Positions 25,894 through 34,813 of a stretch of DNA of 64,000 nucleotides are shown piece by piece. Position 1 is the first letter of the stretch. The number at the start of each line of letters is the position of its first letter. The translations under genes were made by a program, and so were the position numbers. The DNA is from Campylobacter armoricus (GTDB lineage Bacteria; Campylobacterota; Campylobacteria; Campylobacterales; Campylobacteraceae). The stretch lies in contig NZ_CP053825.1 in assembly GCF_013372105.1 (NCBI RefSeq), forward strand, positions 1,240,001-1,304,000, in the 5' to 3' direction. The notes beneath the pieces are model-generated. The model was given only the letters and a program-made list of their open reading frames with translations. It made no database searches and was not told the origin of the DNA.

Positions 25894-27106
25894 TCCTTTA
25901 ATTTCCATTATCATACCAATTTATAATGTAGCTCCATATTTAAAAGAATGTTTAGAAAGTGTTATCAATCAAACTTATAAACACTTGGATATTATTTTAG
26001 TAGATGATGGAAGTAATGATGAAAGTTTAGATATAGCCTTAAAATATCTAGATAAAGATGAAAGAATATTTTTAATTTCTAAGGAAAATGGGGGTTTGAG
26101 TTCAGCTAGAAATATGGGATTAGAATTTATAAAAGGTACTAAACTTAGAAGCTTTTTTGAAAATAATAAAGAACAAGACATAATCTCTTTTACTTCAACT
26201 CATACTTTTAAAAAAAATACAAAACAAATTAGCAAAGAAACTATTGACTCAAATTTCAAACAAATTCAAAGCAGATATATAAAAACAAATATAGAAAATA
26301 TAAACGATCTTTTGGTTCAAGAACTACCAGATTCTATAATTCATTTTTTAGATTCTGATGATTATTTTTTAAATGATTGTATAAAACTTTGCATAAAAGA
26401 AATGATTGAAAAAAAATTAGATATTTGTATGCATGGTTTTGATGAATATCATGAGCGTAATTCTTACTTTTTAAAAAATCCTCCAACCAACTTGATGTTA
26501 AAAAGTGATAAAGTATTTTTTGATAGCGGTATAAAATTATTACAAAAAAACAATTTTCTTCAATTTTATTTTGCTTGGCAAGGAGCTTTCAAATCTGATA
26601 TTTTAAATAAATATAATCTTCGCTTTACTCATGGAATTTATCACGAAGACCACGATTTTGGAACAATTTTATTTTGCTTGGCAAGAAGAATATTTTATAC
26701 TGATACAACTTTAATGATTTATAGAATTAGACAAGGCTCTATAACCAACATTCAAAATAATACCATGCCAAAAAAATTACCTAAATACTTAAAAAATCTA
26801 GCAGGGGGGGGGCATTTTAATAATTATCAAGAACTTAGAGAGTATTTTCATTTGTATTGCTTGCTTGTTATTGCCTTAAAAATACAAAATTTTAACAATC
26901 AAAACTCCTTTTTAAGAAAATCTTCAAAAAGTTATATATATTCCATTATACAGAGAAAAATTACAAAAGATCCATTAGAAATCAAGAATAAAATATATAA
27001 TTATGTAAAATTTGTTAAACTTTATAAAATATATTTTACCATTAGATTATATTTTAGACATCCAAAAAAAATATTCCAAAGAATATTTTCATTATTTAAA
27101 AATTAA
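25886..27106 (+). CDS. GT2-family glycosyltransferase with an insert, phase-variable
   Basis: A 406-residue GT2 enzyme. ISIIIPIYNVAPYLKECLES and ILVDDGSNDES form the nucleotide site, but the metal motif HFLDSDDY comes only near residue 154. About 60 charged, Lys/Asn/Thr-rich residues separate GLSSARNMGLEF from it, where simpler GT2 enzymes have a few. GIYHEDHDFG is a likely catalytic-base region. A G9 tract (LAGGGHF) near residue 308 is in frame. It overlaps the upstream gene by 8 bases and the convergent one by 15. Donor and acceptor unknown. Confidence 0.8.
   Translation: MNNPLISIIIPIYNVAPYLKECLESVINQTYKHLDIILVDDGSNDESLDIALKYLDKDERIFLISKENGGLSSARNMGLEFIKGTKLRSFFENNKEQDIISFTSTHTFKKNTKQISKETIDSNFKQIQSRYIKTNIENINDLLVQELPDSIIHFLDSDDYFLNDCIKLCIKEMIEKKLDICMHGFDEYHERNSYFLKNPPTNLMLKSDKVFFDSGIKLLQKNNFLQFYFAWQGAFKSDILNKYNLRFTHGIYHEDHDFGTILFCLARRIFYTDTTLMIYRIRQGSITNIQNNTMPKKLPKYLKNLAGGGHFNNYQELREYFHLYCLLVIALKIQNFNNQNSFLRKSSKSYIYSIIQRKITKDPLEIKNKIYNYVKFVKLYKIYFTIRLYFRHPKKIFQRIFSLFKN
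26804..26812 (+). repeat. G9 tract in the GT2 gene at 25886
   Basis: G9 encodes Gly-Gly-Gly in LAGGGHF. The frame is open as read. A slip would remove about 100 C-terminal residues. Confidence 0.88.
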
Positions 27107-28258
27107 AATCATTCTTGTAATTTTATATCCAATTTTTGAAATCTTATAAGATTTTAAAAATTTCAATTTTTCTTTAACACACAAAGGATCTTTGTTAAAA
27201 CTACTAATCTTAATTGCATTTTTAACATAAAAATACAAAATAACTTTTTTCAAAAATAAAGAGATTGTTTTATCTTGATAACTATTAATAAAACTAATTA
27301 ATTCTAAGGCTATCAACACCCAACTAGCATATTTAAAATACTCCTTTGCTAAAAACGCATCTCCGTTAAAAGCATCCAATATGTTTCTAAAATGAGGAAG
27401 TATGTTATCTTTAATAATTATCTTATCTTGATTTGTTGATGAATTTGCTCGAATTCTGTAATAATAAAATACTTTAGGATAAACATAAATACTTTTAGCT
27501 TGAGAAAAAAGCAAAATTCCAAATAAATGATCTTCAGCAAAAATATGATTTTTAAATTTTAATTTTTTCTCTTTTATATAATTAAAATTTATCATACCAG
27601 AACACACAAAAGAAAAATCTTTCATCTTACTTTTTGCTAGATATCGTAGCCATTCTAGTGAAGTAATCTTTTTTTCTTGTTTTATATTAATGTCTTTTAG
27701 CCTGCTACTTTGACTTTGATTTTTGCAAGGTATTTCATAGTATTTAGCCTCATCAAACCACACCACATCTACCCCATCCATTCTAGACACACATTCTTCT
27801 ATGCAGTTTAATTCCCAATAATCATCAGAATCTAAAAAGATAATATAATCTATAATAGGATAAGTAAAGTTAGTTAAATCTTGTTCGTTATTAAAAGCTT
27901 TATAACTTTTATATACAGTGTATATTTCATAAGGATTATTACCTTCTATGTTAAATTCTATTAAAGAATTTTCTTTTAAATTTTTAGTTTTATTTTTGAG
28001 TTTATATTCTCCACTAAAATATTCTATACCTACATTTCTAGCACTACTTTGTCCTCCATTTTTTTTATCAAAAAGAGTGATTCTTTTATCTTTTAAAGTA
28101 TATTCTTTTGCAATATTAAGTGAGTTTTCATCTATACTACCATCATTTACTAGTATGATTTCTAGATTAGTATAGCTTTGATTGATTACACTATCTAAAC
28201 ATTCTTTTAAATATTTTTCTACATTATATATGGGGATTATTACACCAATGGTTTTCAT
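27092..28258 (-). CDS. GT2-family glycosyltransferase with an insert (paralogue 1)
   Basis: A 388-residue GT2 enzyme. The ATG at 28258 has AAGG at good spacing; a TTG two codons earlier is less likely. IGVIIPIYNVEKYLKECLDS and IILVNDGSIDENS are followed by an insert of about 55 residues, and the metal motif FLDSDDYWEL comes near residue 143. FAEDHLFGILLF is the probable catalytic segment. It is a close paralogue of the gene at 29307, with a nearly identical 5' end. Sugar specificity unknown. Confidence 0.8.
   Translation of the reverse strand: MKTIGVIIPIYNVEKYLKECLDSVINQSYTNLEIILVNDGSIDENSLNIAKEYTLKDKRITLFDKKNGGQSSARNVGIEYFSGEYKLKNKTKNLKENSLIEFNIEGNNPYEIYTVYKSYKAFNNEQDLTNFTYPIIDYIIFLDSDDYWELNCIEECVSRMDGVDVVWFDEAKYYEIPCKNQSQSSRLKDINIKQEKKITSLEWLRYLAKSKMKDFSFVCSGMINFNYIKEKKLKFKNHIFAEDHLFGILLFSQAKSIYVYPKVFYYYRIRANSSTNQDKIIIKDNILPHFRNILDAFNGDAFLAKEYFKYASWVLIALELISFINSYQDKTISLFLKKVILYFYVKNAIKISSFNKDPLCVKEKLKFLKSYKISKIGYKITRMILIFK
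28045..28258 (-). repeat. GT2 5'-end repeat, copy 1 (about 214 bp)
   Basis: The first ~70 codons of the gene at 27092 are about 90% identical by eye to those of the gene at 29307 (30248-30461), in the same orientation. Limits are approximate. Confidence 0.75.
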
Positions 28259-28275
28259 ACACAACCTTAATTATT

Positions 28276-28292
28276 TTTGATATTATATCAAA
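28276..28292. promoter_or_regulatory. Divergent promoter with a perfect palindrome
   Basis: TTTGATAT-T-ATATCAAA is a 17-base palindrome between divergent glycosyltransferase genes. On the minus strand it contains TGATATAAT, an extended -10 about 25 bases before the ATG at 28258. On the plus strand TATTAT or TATATC could serve the gene at 28312. The symmetry may simply reflect two facing -10 boxes. Confidence 0.4.
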
Positions 28293-28311
28293 AAACTTTT
28301 TAGGAATGTAT

Positions 28312-29304
28312 ATGCAAATACACCACAACCACTTACTTTATAATAATTTAACAAAAAAACTAAGTTCGTTTATACCTATAAAATCAACAAGAAGAAAATT
28401 AAGAAATCATATCCAGTATAAGTTAGAACACCCTAAAGTAGCTAACTATCTTTCAAACAACTATATAAATCCTTTTATAAAAGGAGAAATTCCACAATTT
28501 TCTTTTGAAAAAAAATACCATTTTAAAAACGATAAAATCATTTGGCAGTTTTGGTACCAAGGTAAAAATCAAACTTCTTTAGCTATACAAAAATGTTTTA
28601 AATCTATACAAAAACATATGGGAAATGAATATACAATCATTATACTGGATAAAGATACTATAAAAAATTATCTTGATTTCCCATCATTTATTATAGAAAA
28701 ATTAGAAAATAATTTTTTTGGAGAAAAAACCATAACTTTTTTTTCAGATCTTTTAAGGGTTAGCTTGCTTGCAACCTATGGTGGAATTTGGTGTGATGCA
28801 AATATTTTTTTGAGTGATAAAATTCCACAAGAATTATGTAAAAAAGATTTTTTCGCTTTTGAGAGATCAAAAATGAAACCGAGCAAAGAAAGATTAAATA
28901 AATTAGCAAAAAGTGGATATTTTTCTTATGGATATTTTAACTGGAATGATGATTTTAAGGTTAAAGTTTTAAGTAGCTTTCTAATAGCCAAAACAAATAA
29001 TAATTTTATAAAAGCTTTACAAGATATATTAATATTTTATTGGAAAAATGAATCATCTAATATAAATCATTATTATTTTGCCCTGCATGTTATCTTTGAA
29101 CTTTTAAAAGAACATGGCTTTGCAAATGATACTTATAAAAACATGAGTGATATAGAATGCCATTTATTGCAATTTAGCGCCAAAGAAAAATTTAATCCAA
29201 CTCTTTGGGAAGAAATTCAAAAGCAAAGTTTTTTACACAAACTCACGCATTTTAAGTCTATAAAAAAAGATTCAATGATAGATAAAATCATCTTGCAAGG
29301 TTGA
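28312..29304 (+). CDS. Capsule-type glycosyltransferase (Caps_synth/GT32-like)
   Basis: A 330-residue enzyme of the capsular polysaccharide synthesis type. IIWQFWYQGKNQTSL, FFSDLLRVSLLATYGGIWCDA (with the DxD-like Asp near residue 160) and NIFLSDKIP are the family blocks. The ATG at 28312 is preferred because AGGA at 28302-28305 is correctly spaced for it but touches the ATG at 28306. No homopolymeric tract is present, unlike the other capsule-type gene at 22871. It converges on the GT2 gene at 29307. Acceptor unknown. Confidence 0.8.
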   Translation: MQIHHNHLLYNNLTKKLSSFIPIKSTRRKLRNHIQYKLEHPKVANYLSNNYINPFIKGEIPQFSFEKKYHFKNDKIIWQFWYQGKNQTSLAIQKCFKSIQKHMGNEYTIIILDKDTIKNYLDFPSFIIEKLENNFFGEKTITFFSDLLRVSLLATYGGIWCDANIFLSDKIPQELCKKDFFAFERSKMKPSKERLNKLAKSGYFSYGYFNWNDDFKVKVLSSFLIAKTNNNFIKALQDILIFYWKNESSNINHYYFALHVIFELLKEHGFANDTYKNMSDIECHLLQFSAKEKFNPTLWEEIQKQSFLHKLTHFKSIKKDSMIDKIILQG

Positions 29305-29306
29305 TT

Positions 29307-30461
29307 TTATCTAAAAACACCTTTTATTTTTTGCCAAATTTTCCAAAGTTCATAAGGAATTTTTGTTTGGATAAAAGGTTTGATTACAGGTAATTTTTCC
29401 TTTAATTTCAAAGGATCTTTTTTAAATTTTTTAATCATCAAAGCCTTTTTTACATAAAAAGGTAAAAATGTCTCTTTTATAGCCAATGTATTTTCACTTT
29501 TTTGATCTTTAAAAAATTCTATTAATTCTAAAGCTGTTATCATCCTACTTGCTGCTTTTAAATAATTTTTTGCTTCTTTAGCGTTTTCTCCAAAAGCTTC
29601 ATATAGATCTTTAAAATACTCTGACACATTTGCCTTTGTAACTTTTTTATCATGATTTGATATACTATTTGCTCTCAAACGACACAAATACAATCTTTTT
29701 GGCAAAATATAAATATTATTAGCACTAGCAAACAAAACCATACCAAAATGTATATCTTCATTGATAATTTTATTGATAAATTTAAGTTTTAATTGTTTTA
29801 AAAATAAAAAATCTATCATACCACCCCAACTAAATGAAATATCCCTAGAACCTACTTTTATAGCCTGTTTAGCATAATCTCTTGGAGTGATAGTGCATTC
29901 TTGAGTAAAATTAAATACACTCATCCTTGTTTTTTGACCCTTATCTTCTATACCATCATCATAAATACAAGCATGGTCAAACCACAATACATCTACATTT
30001 TGCATTCTTACAACGCACTCTTCTATGCAGTTTAACCCCCAATAATTATCAGAATCTAAAAAGATAATATAATCAATCTTTGGAATTTCTAGTTTATCAT
30101 TCACTAAAGCATTTTTATGCTTATAAATTTTATAAATATTTTGCGGATTGTTACCAATAACTTTAAAAATGCTTAATTCATTTTCTTTTTCAATACATTG
30201 TGTTTCATATTCACCATAAAAAAATTCTATACCTGTATTTCTAGCACTGCTTAAACCGCCATTTTTTTTATCAAAAAGAGTTATTCTTTTATCTTTTAAA
30301 GTGTATTCTTTTGCTATGTTAAATGAGTTTTCATCTGTGCTACCATCATTTACTAGTATGATTTCTAAGTTAGTATAAGTTTGATTGATTACACTATCTA
30401 AACATTCTTTTAGATATTTTTCTACATTGTATATGGGGATTACTACGCCTACTTTTTTCAT
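29307..30461 (-). CDS. GT2-family glycosyltransferase with an insert (paralogue 2)
   Basis: A 384-residue GT2 enzyme, paralogue of the gene at 27092. VGVVIPIYNVEKYLKECLDS and ILVNDGSTDENS lead to an insert of about 50 residues; the metal motif is FLDSDNYWG near residue 136, with Asn replacing the usual last Asp of DSDD (the DxD itself is kept). NEDIHFGMVLF is the likely catalytic segment. It ends 2 bases from the convergent gene at 28312 and starts 3 bases after lgtF, so it may be co-transcribed with the waaC operon. Confidence 0.8.
   Translation of the reverse strand: MKKVGVVIPIYNVEKYLKECLDSVINQTYTNLEIILVNDGSTDENSFNIAKEYTLKDKRITLFDKKNGGLSSARNTGIEFFYGEYETQCIEKENELSIFKVIGNNPQNIYKIYKHKNALVNDKLEIPKIDYIIFLDSDNYWGLNCIEECVVRMQNVDVLWFDHACIYDDGIEDKGQKTRMSVFNFTQECTITPRDYAKQAIKVGSRDISFSWGGMIDFLFLKQLKLKFINKIINEDIHFGMVLFASANNIYILPKRLYLCRLRANSISNHDKKVTKANVSEYFKDLYEAFGENAKEAKNYLKAASRMITALELIEFFKDQKSENTLAIKETFLPFYVKKALMIKKFKKDPLKLKEKLPVIKPFIQTKIPYELWKIWQKIKGVFR
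30248..30461 (-). repeat. GT2 5'-end repeat, copy 2 (about 214 bp)
   Basis: Partner of 28045-28258. Both copies lie in the same orientation 2.2 kb apart and flank the capsule-type glycosyltransferase, so recombination between them would delete it and fuse the two GT2 genes. Confidence 0.75.
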
Positions 30462-30464
30462 GCT

Positions 30465-32012
30465 TTATCTCCAAGTTGTTTTTTCATTTTTTATAGTTTC
30501 AAGATAAATTTGATGATTGATTTCAAGCATATTTTTGCTATTTTCTTCATGGTAGATATGATAAGCTAGGGCATTAAATTTAAGCCTTTTAAATACTCCA
30601 TTATTAAATAAAAATCTAGCTACAAACTCACTATCTTCCCTACCCCAGCCTATAAATTTTTCATTAAAACCCTCAATGGCTTCAAAATCGCTTTTATAAA
30701 AACTCATATTGCAAGTTTTACTACCTTTAACAAGCTGTGATTTTTTAAAAAATTTCTTAGTTAGCTTTGAAAATTTATATACACATTTAGCTAAAAAAAC
30801 ATTTCTTTGGTTTTTAAAACCCTTTTTATTAAATGCCAAACTAAAATCATTTTCGTTTAAAAGCTCCTTGCTTTCTTTTTCATTTAAAATCACTCTTGAG
30901 CCTTGTAAAATAGTCTTTAAGCTAGCAAATTTTAAATGATCATTAATAAAGTTTTTTTCTAAAATCATATCCCCATCGATTAAAACAATATATTCACTAT
31001 TTGAAGCATTAATTGCTTTATTGCGGCTTGCTGCGGCACGAAACCCCTCATCTTCTTGCCAAATATGCTCTAACTTACAAGGAAAATCTTTTTGATAAGC
31101 TTGTATAAGCTTGGCTGTACCTTCCCTGCTTCCATCATCAGCTATTAAAACCTCATCTGGTAAAGGCTCTAAGTTTTTAACACTATCTAAAACTAAAGCA
31201 AGCCTTTCTTTTTGATTATAGGTTGTGATGATTAATGCACAAGTTTTTGGCTTTTGCCTTTTAAGCTCATATAATTTCATATATTTAAAAAAAGCTCCTA
31301 AACCATTACAAGTACTTATGATAAAGCCTTTATAGCCATAAAAGATTCCCTTTTTTAAAATATAATTTCTAAAAAAAGTCCAAATTCCCCTTAGCAAAGC
31401 CTTACAAACACTACTTTCTTTATGTAAATTTTGCAAAGCCCAAAGCTTGGAGTATTTTTGAAGTTTATCTAACAAACTATCGATATCTTCAAAAGCAAAA
31501 TGCCTCAAACCATTTTGTAACTTAATCTTTTTACTATCTTCATGTAAAATCAAACTCTCATGTACTAAATTTTCATTAAAATTAGTATGGGTTTTATTAA
31601 ATACTCGCATTACATAATCAGGCCACCACCCACAAGCTTTAATCCATTCTCCATTGTATAAATTTTCTCTTGGTAAGGCTATGATATCTTCTTTATTAGG
31701 CTCAATTTGCTTTAGTTCTTGTAAAAATTCTTTTTTAGCAAGTTCATCTGCATCGATATTAAAAATCCAATCATTACTAGCATAGCTTATGGCTAAATTT
31801 TTCAAAGGTCCAAAACCTATAAATTTATGCTGATAAATCTTGATATTTTTATAACTTTTACTAAACTCATAAGCGATTTTTAAAGTATCATCACTGCTAT
31901 CATTTTCTATCAAAACAATCTCGCCAAATTCTTGTAAAGTCTCCAAACAAGCTTTTAAAGTTTTTTGAGCATTTTTTACAATCATTATCACACTAATTTG
32001 TTTTAAATCCAT
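30465..32012 (-). CDS. lgtF: Two-domain LOS inner-core glycosyltransferase LgtF
   Basis: A 515-residue fusion of two GT2 domains, the same length as C. jejuni LgtF (Cj1135) as I remember it. The first domain (about 5-235) is WaaE-like, with IMIVKNAQKTL, ENDSSDDT and FNIDADEL. The second (about 262-515) has ALIITTYNQKERL, ADDGSREGT, LIDGDMIL and the GWGREDSEF motif of galactosyltransferase-type C-termini. In C. jejuni the two domains add glucose to heptose I and heptose II. It follows htrB by 8 bases in the waaC operon. No phase-variable tract is seen. Confidence 0.9.
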   Translation of the reverse strand: MDLKQISVIMIVKNAQKTLKACLETLQEFGEIVLIENDSSDDTLKIAYEFSKSYKNIKIYQHKFIGFGPLKNLAISYASNDWIFNIDADELAKKEFLQELKQIEPNKEDIIALPRENLYNGEWIKACGWWPDYVMRVFNKTHTNFNENLVHESLILHEDSKKIKLQNGLRHFAFEDIDSLLDKLQKYSKLWALQNLHKESSVCKALLRGIWTFFRNYILKKGIFYGYKGFIISTCNGLGAFFKYMKLYELKRQKPKTCALIITTYNQKERLALVLDSVKNLEPLPDEVLIADDGSREGTAKLIQAYQKDFPCKLEHIWQEDEGFRAAASRNKAINASNSEYIVLIDGDMILEKNFINDHLKFASLKTILQGSRVILNEKESKELLNENDFSLAFNKKGFKNQRNVFLAKCVYKFSKLTKKFFKKSQLVKGSKTCNMSFYKSDFEAIEGFNEKFIGWGREDSEFVARFLFNNGVFKRLKFNALAYHIYHEENSKNMLEINHQIYLETIKNEKTTWR

Positions 32013-32020
32013 TTTAAATC

Positions 32021-32893
32021 CTACAAGTACAATTCATGATTATATCTTTTAAATCTCTTATGAAAGAAAAAATACTCATCAGGTTTAAATTTTATCATTT
32101 CTTCACAAGTTTTTGCTTGGTATTTTGTAAGCTCTTCTATGGAATGCTCATTTGCATCCATAGGATCAAAAGTTTTGATAAAAAATTTATCATCTTTTTG
32201 ATATACAAAGCAAGGTAAAATCACCCCTTTTACTTTTTTAGCAAGCACACTTGCACCTACTATAAAATTTACTTCTTGATTAAAATATTGTATTTTTATA
32301 CTTTCACTATCTACCGCATCTTGATCGGTTAAAATTCCAAGAGCTCTACCTTCTTTTAAGGCTTTTAGCATTTTTTTAAGTCCGCCTTTTTTCTCTATAA
32401 GCTCTATATTAAATTGTGTGCGATTTTTGCTTAAAATTTTATCCATTATTTTACTATCTAAAGCTCTACCTACTATAGAAATTCCTTCAAATTTGGCTCC
32501 ACAATAAAGAGCTAAAAGCTCCCAATTGCCATAATGAGCCGTAGTTACGATCAAGGGTCTTTTACTTTGCATTAAATTTAAAATTTGTTTCTCATCGTCA
32601 AAACAAATTTTGTTAATGATTTCTTCTTTACTCGCATTTTGATTTTTGATAAAATCAATTCCAAATTTAGCAAAATTTTTATAAATATTAAGGCTAGTTT
32701 CATCACGCCATTTTTGATTTTTTTCAGGAAAGCAAATTTTTAAGTTTATATCGATAATTTTGCGGTGTTTATGATTTAACTTATAGGTTATTAAAGCAAC
32801 CAAATTTGCAAAAGAATTTAAAATTTTTGAAGGTAAAAACATAACAAGAGTTTTTAATATATAAAAAAGTATTAAATATATATAATTTATCAT
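32021..32893 (-). CDS. htrB: Lipid A acyltransferase HtrB
   Basis: A 290-residue inner-membrane acyltransferase (LpxL/HtrB family). An N-terminal helix (YLILFYILKTLVMFLP) anchors it. The H-x4-E/D catalytic motif reads HYGNWE near residue 118. Further family blocks are ALKEGRALGILTDQDA and GASVLAKKVKG. It adds a secondary acyl chain to lipid A or its precursor. It overlaps waaC by 4 bases, the same order (waaC-htrB-lgtF) that I remember from C. jejuni. Confidence 0.92.
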   Translation of the reverse strand: MINYIYLILFYILKTLVMFLPSKILNSFANLVALITYKLNHKHRKIIDINLKICFPEKNQKWRDETSLNIYKNFAKFGIDFIKNQNASKEEIINKICFDDEKQILNLMQSKRPLIVTTAHYGNWELLALYCGAKFEGISIVGRALDSKIMDKILSKNRTQFNIELIEKKGGLKKMLKALKEGRALGILTDQDAVDSESIKIQYFNQEVNFIVGASVLAKKVKGVILPCFVYQKDDKFFIKTFDPMDANEHSIEELTKYQAKTCEEMIKFKPDEYFFFHKRFKRYNHELYL

Positions 32894-33909
32894 TTTTCCA
32901 AAAGCTCACAAGCTAATTTAAAAATATCTTTTTCATCGATATTTTGTATGCAAAAATCACTTTTATCTATATGTTTTGAATGTAGTATTTTTTTACCCGC
33001 ATTGATAGTTTTATTAATATTTGTTTCATAGGTATTTCTTTGACTAGGCGTTGCCCCAAAGATCGTTATAGAGGGCTTATTTAATGCAAAAGCCAAATGA
33101 GTTGGTCCGCTATCATTTCCGATAATCAAATCACTTGCCTTAGTTAAAGCACAAAGCTCACTTAAGCTTAATTTTGGTGCAAGTTCTATTTTTAAATGTT
33201 TTAAGTTTAAGACAATATCTTTAGCAAAATTAAACTCACCTACATTGCCCCAACCAAGCATAATTTTTGCATTAGTAAAATACTCTAAAAGCATTCTACA
33301 AAGCAATATCAAACGCTCTTTTGGGTAAATCTTATTAGGCGTAGATGATCCTACATGTATGAGTATATTTGGTGTATTTTCTCCTAAAGACAATCTTTGC
33401 TCCAAGCTTTCTTTCAACTCATCATCTACACTAAAACAACTTTGTTTTAGCTCTATATCATTATAATCAAAATGTTCATTTAATACATAAGCTACCAAAG
33501 AAAGATTACGCACGATAATATTTTCTTCATAATTGCACGCAAATTTATGCGTATAAAAATTACTCGCAAAACTCTCTTTAATACTTTCTTGATCAAAACC
33601 AAAAGTATTAGCACATAAAAATTTACTCACTAAAGCAGATTTAATCAAACCTTGCAAGTCAATCACAACATCATATTTGTTTTGTCTTGCTTCAAAAAGC
33701 ATAGCAAAAACTTCTTTAAATTTTCTATCTTTCAAAGGCAGGGCATATACTTCATTAATCATTGGATGATCTTGCAACAAACCTGCAAATCTTGCATCTA
33801 CAAACCAATCAATACTCGCCTTAGGATAATGCTTTTTAATAAATTGCAAAACAATCACCGCATGGATGATATCTCCAAGTGCAGATAATTTAACCAATCC
33901 TATTTTCAT
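32890..33909 (-). CDS. waaC: ADP-heptose:LPS heptosyltransferase I
   Basis: A 339-residue GT9 enzyme that adds the first heptose to Kdo. The start KIGLVKLSALGDIIHAV is the conserved WaaC N-terminus. IGNDSGPTHLAFAL and FGATPSQRN make the ADP-heptose site near the C-terminus. It is the first gene of a minus-strand operon with htrB and lgtF and marks the edge of the LOS locus. A TACAAT -10 lies 30-odd bases upstream in the divergent gap. Confidence 0.93.
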   Translation of the reverse strand: MKIGLVKLSALGDIIHAVIVLQFIKKHYPKASIDWFVDARFAGLLQDHPMINEVYALPLKDRKFKEVFAMLFEARQNKYDVVIDLQGLIKSALVSKFLCANTFGFDQESIKESFASNFYTHKFACNYEENIIVRNLSLVAYVLNEHFDYNDIELKQSCFSVDDELKESLEQRLSLGENTPNILIHVGSSTPNKIYPKERLILLCRMLLEYFTNAKIMLGWGNVGEFNFAKDIVLNLKHLKIELAPKLSLSELCALTKASDLIIGNDSGPTHLAFALNKPSITIFGATPSQRNTYETNINKTINAGKKILHSKHIDKSDFCIQNIDEKDIFKLACELLEK

Positions 33910-33936
33910 ATGCTACTTTATTTTTAAATTTTCTGT

Positions 33937-33946
33937 TATGATTGTA
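33937..33946. promoter_or_regulatory. Overlapping divergent -10 boxes for waaC and the exonuclease gene
   Basis: TATGAT at 33937-33942 reads rightward and TACAAT at 33941-33946 reads leftward (minus strand). The two overlap by 2 bases in a 66-base gap, so the promoters probably exclude each other. Predicted from sequence only. Confidence 0.4.
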
Positions 33947-33975
33947 ACAAAGATTTTTTTAAAAAAAGGTTTATT

Positions 33976-34755
33976 ATGCAAGAATATATTTGTGTGTTTG
34001 ATTGTGAAAGTATTCCTGATATAGAGCTAATTAAACACATTTATGATTTTAATGGCGATGATTTAAGTATTAGCAAACAAGCTTTAAGTAAGCAAAAAGA
34101 AGAAAGCGGAAGTGAGTTTTTACCCTTACCTTTTCATAAAATTATAAGCATTTGTGCAGTGATTGCAGATAAATTTGGAAATTTCATAAAAGTTAATAAA
34201 ATCAAAGGCGAGAGTGAAAAACAAATGCTAGAAGAATTTTTTAACTTCATAGAAAAACACCAACCTCGTCTTGTTAGCTTTAATGGTAAAAGCTATGATA
34301 TGCCTTTGCTTGTCATAAGAGCTTTAAAGTATAATATCAACGCAAGTGCGTATTTAGATGCAAGTGATAAATGGAATAATTACAAAAGTAAATTTGCTGA
34401 AGAAAAGCATTGTGATTTATTAGAATCTTTAGGAAGTTTTGGTCAAAAAGGTTTAAGGCTCGATACACTTTGTGCTATGGCAGGACTTCCTGGAAAGTAT
34501 GATATGCATGGAAATGAAGTATTAGAACTTTTCTATCAAAACAAAGTAGAAAAAATTCACGAATATTGTGAAAGTGATGTGCTAAATACCTATATGTTAT
34601 TTTTAAAATACGAACTCATTAAAGGAAATTTAACTCAAGAAGATTATCTAAATATTTTGGAGCATTTTAAAGAACAGCTTTTACAAAAACATAGCGATAA
34701 AAGTTATCAAAAACCATTTTTAGAGGCCATAGAAAAAGAAAAAAATAAGTTTTAA
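33976..34755 (+). CDS. PolB-like 3'-5' exonuclease family protein
   Basis: A 259-residue DnaQ-fold protein of the group related to the proofreading domain of DNA polymerase B. The three exonuclease motifs are present: FDCESIPD (D9 and E11), SFNGKSYDMPLL near 110-120, and YCESDVLNTY near 197-206. The metal-binding acidic residues are intact, so it is probably active. There is no polymerase domain. It lies between waaC and gne, with neither co-oriented gene overlapping. Its substrate is unknown; a role in nucleic acid processing is inferred. Confidence 0.8.
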   Translation: MQEYICVFDCESIPDIELIKHIYDFNGDDLSISKQALSKQKEESGSEFLPLPFHKIISICAVIADKFGNFIKVNKIKGESEKQMLEEFFNFIEKHQPRLVSFNGKSYDMPLLVIRALKYNINASAYLDASDKWNNYKSKFAEEKHCDLLESLGSFGQKGLRLDTLCAMAGLPGKYDMHGNEVLELFYQNKVEKIHEYCESDVLNTYMLFLKYELIKGNLTQEDYLNILEHFKEQLLQKHSDKSYQKPFLEAIEKEKNKF

Positions 34756-34813
34756 ATTAATTAAGAAAAGTATATTAAAATAACTATTATTAAACATCAC
34801 AAAAAGGATAAAA

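Noticed and set aside
27068-27089. AT-rich hairpin near the end of the GT2 gene at 25886 as a terminator
   Set aside because: The stem is mostly A-T, lies inside coding sequence and lacks a T-run afterwards.
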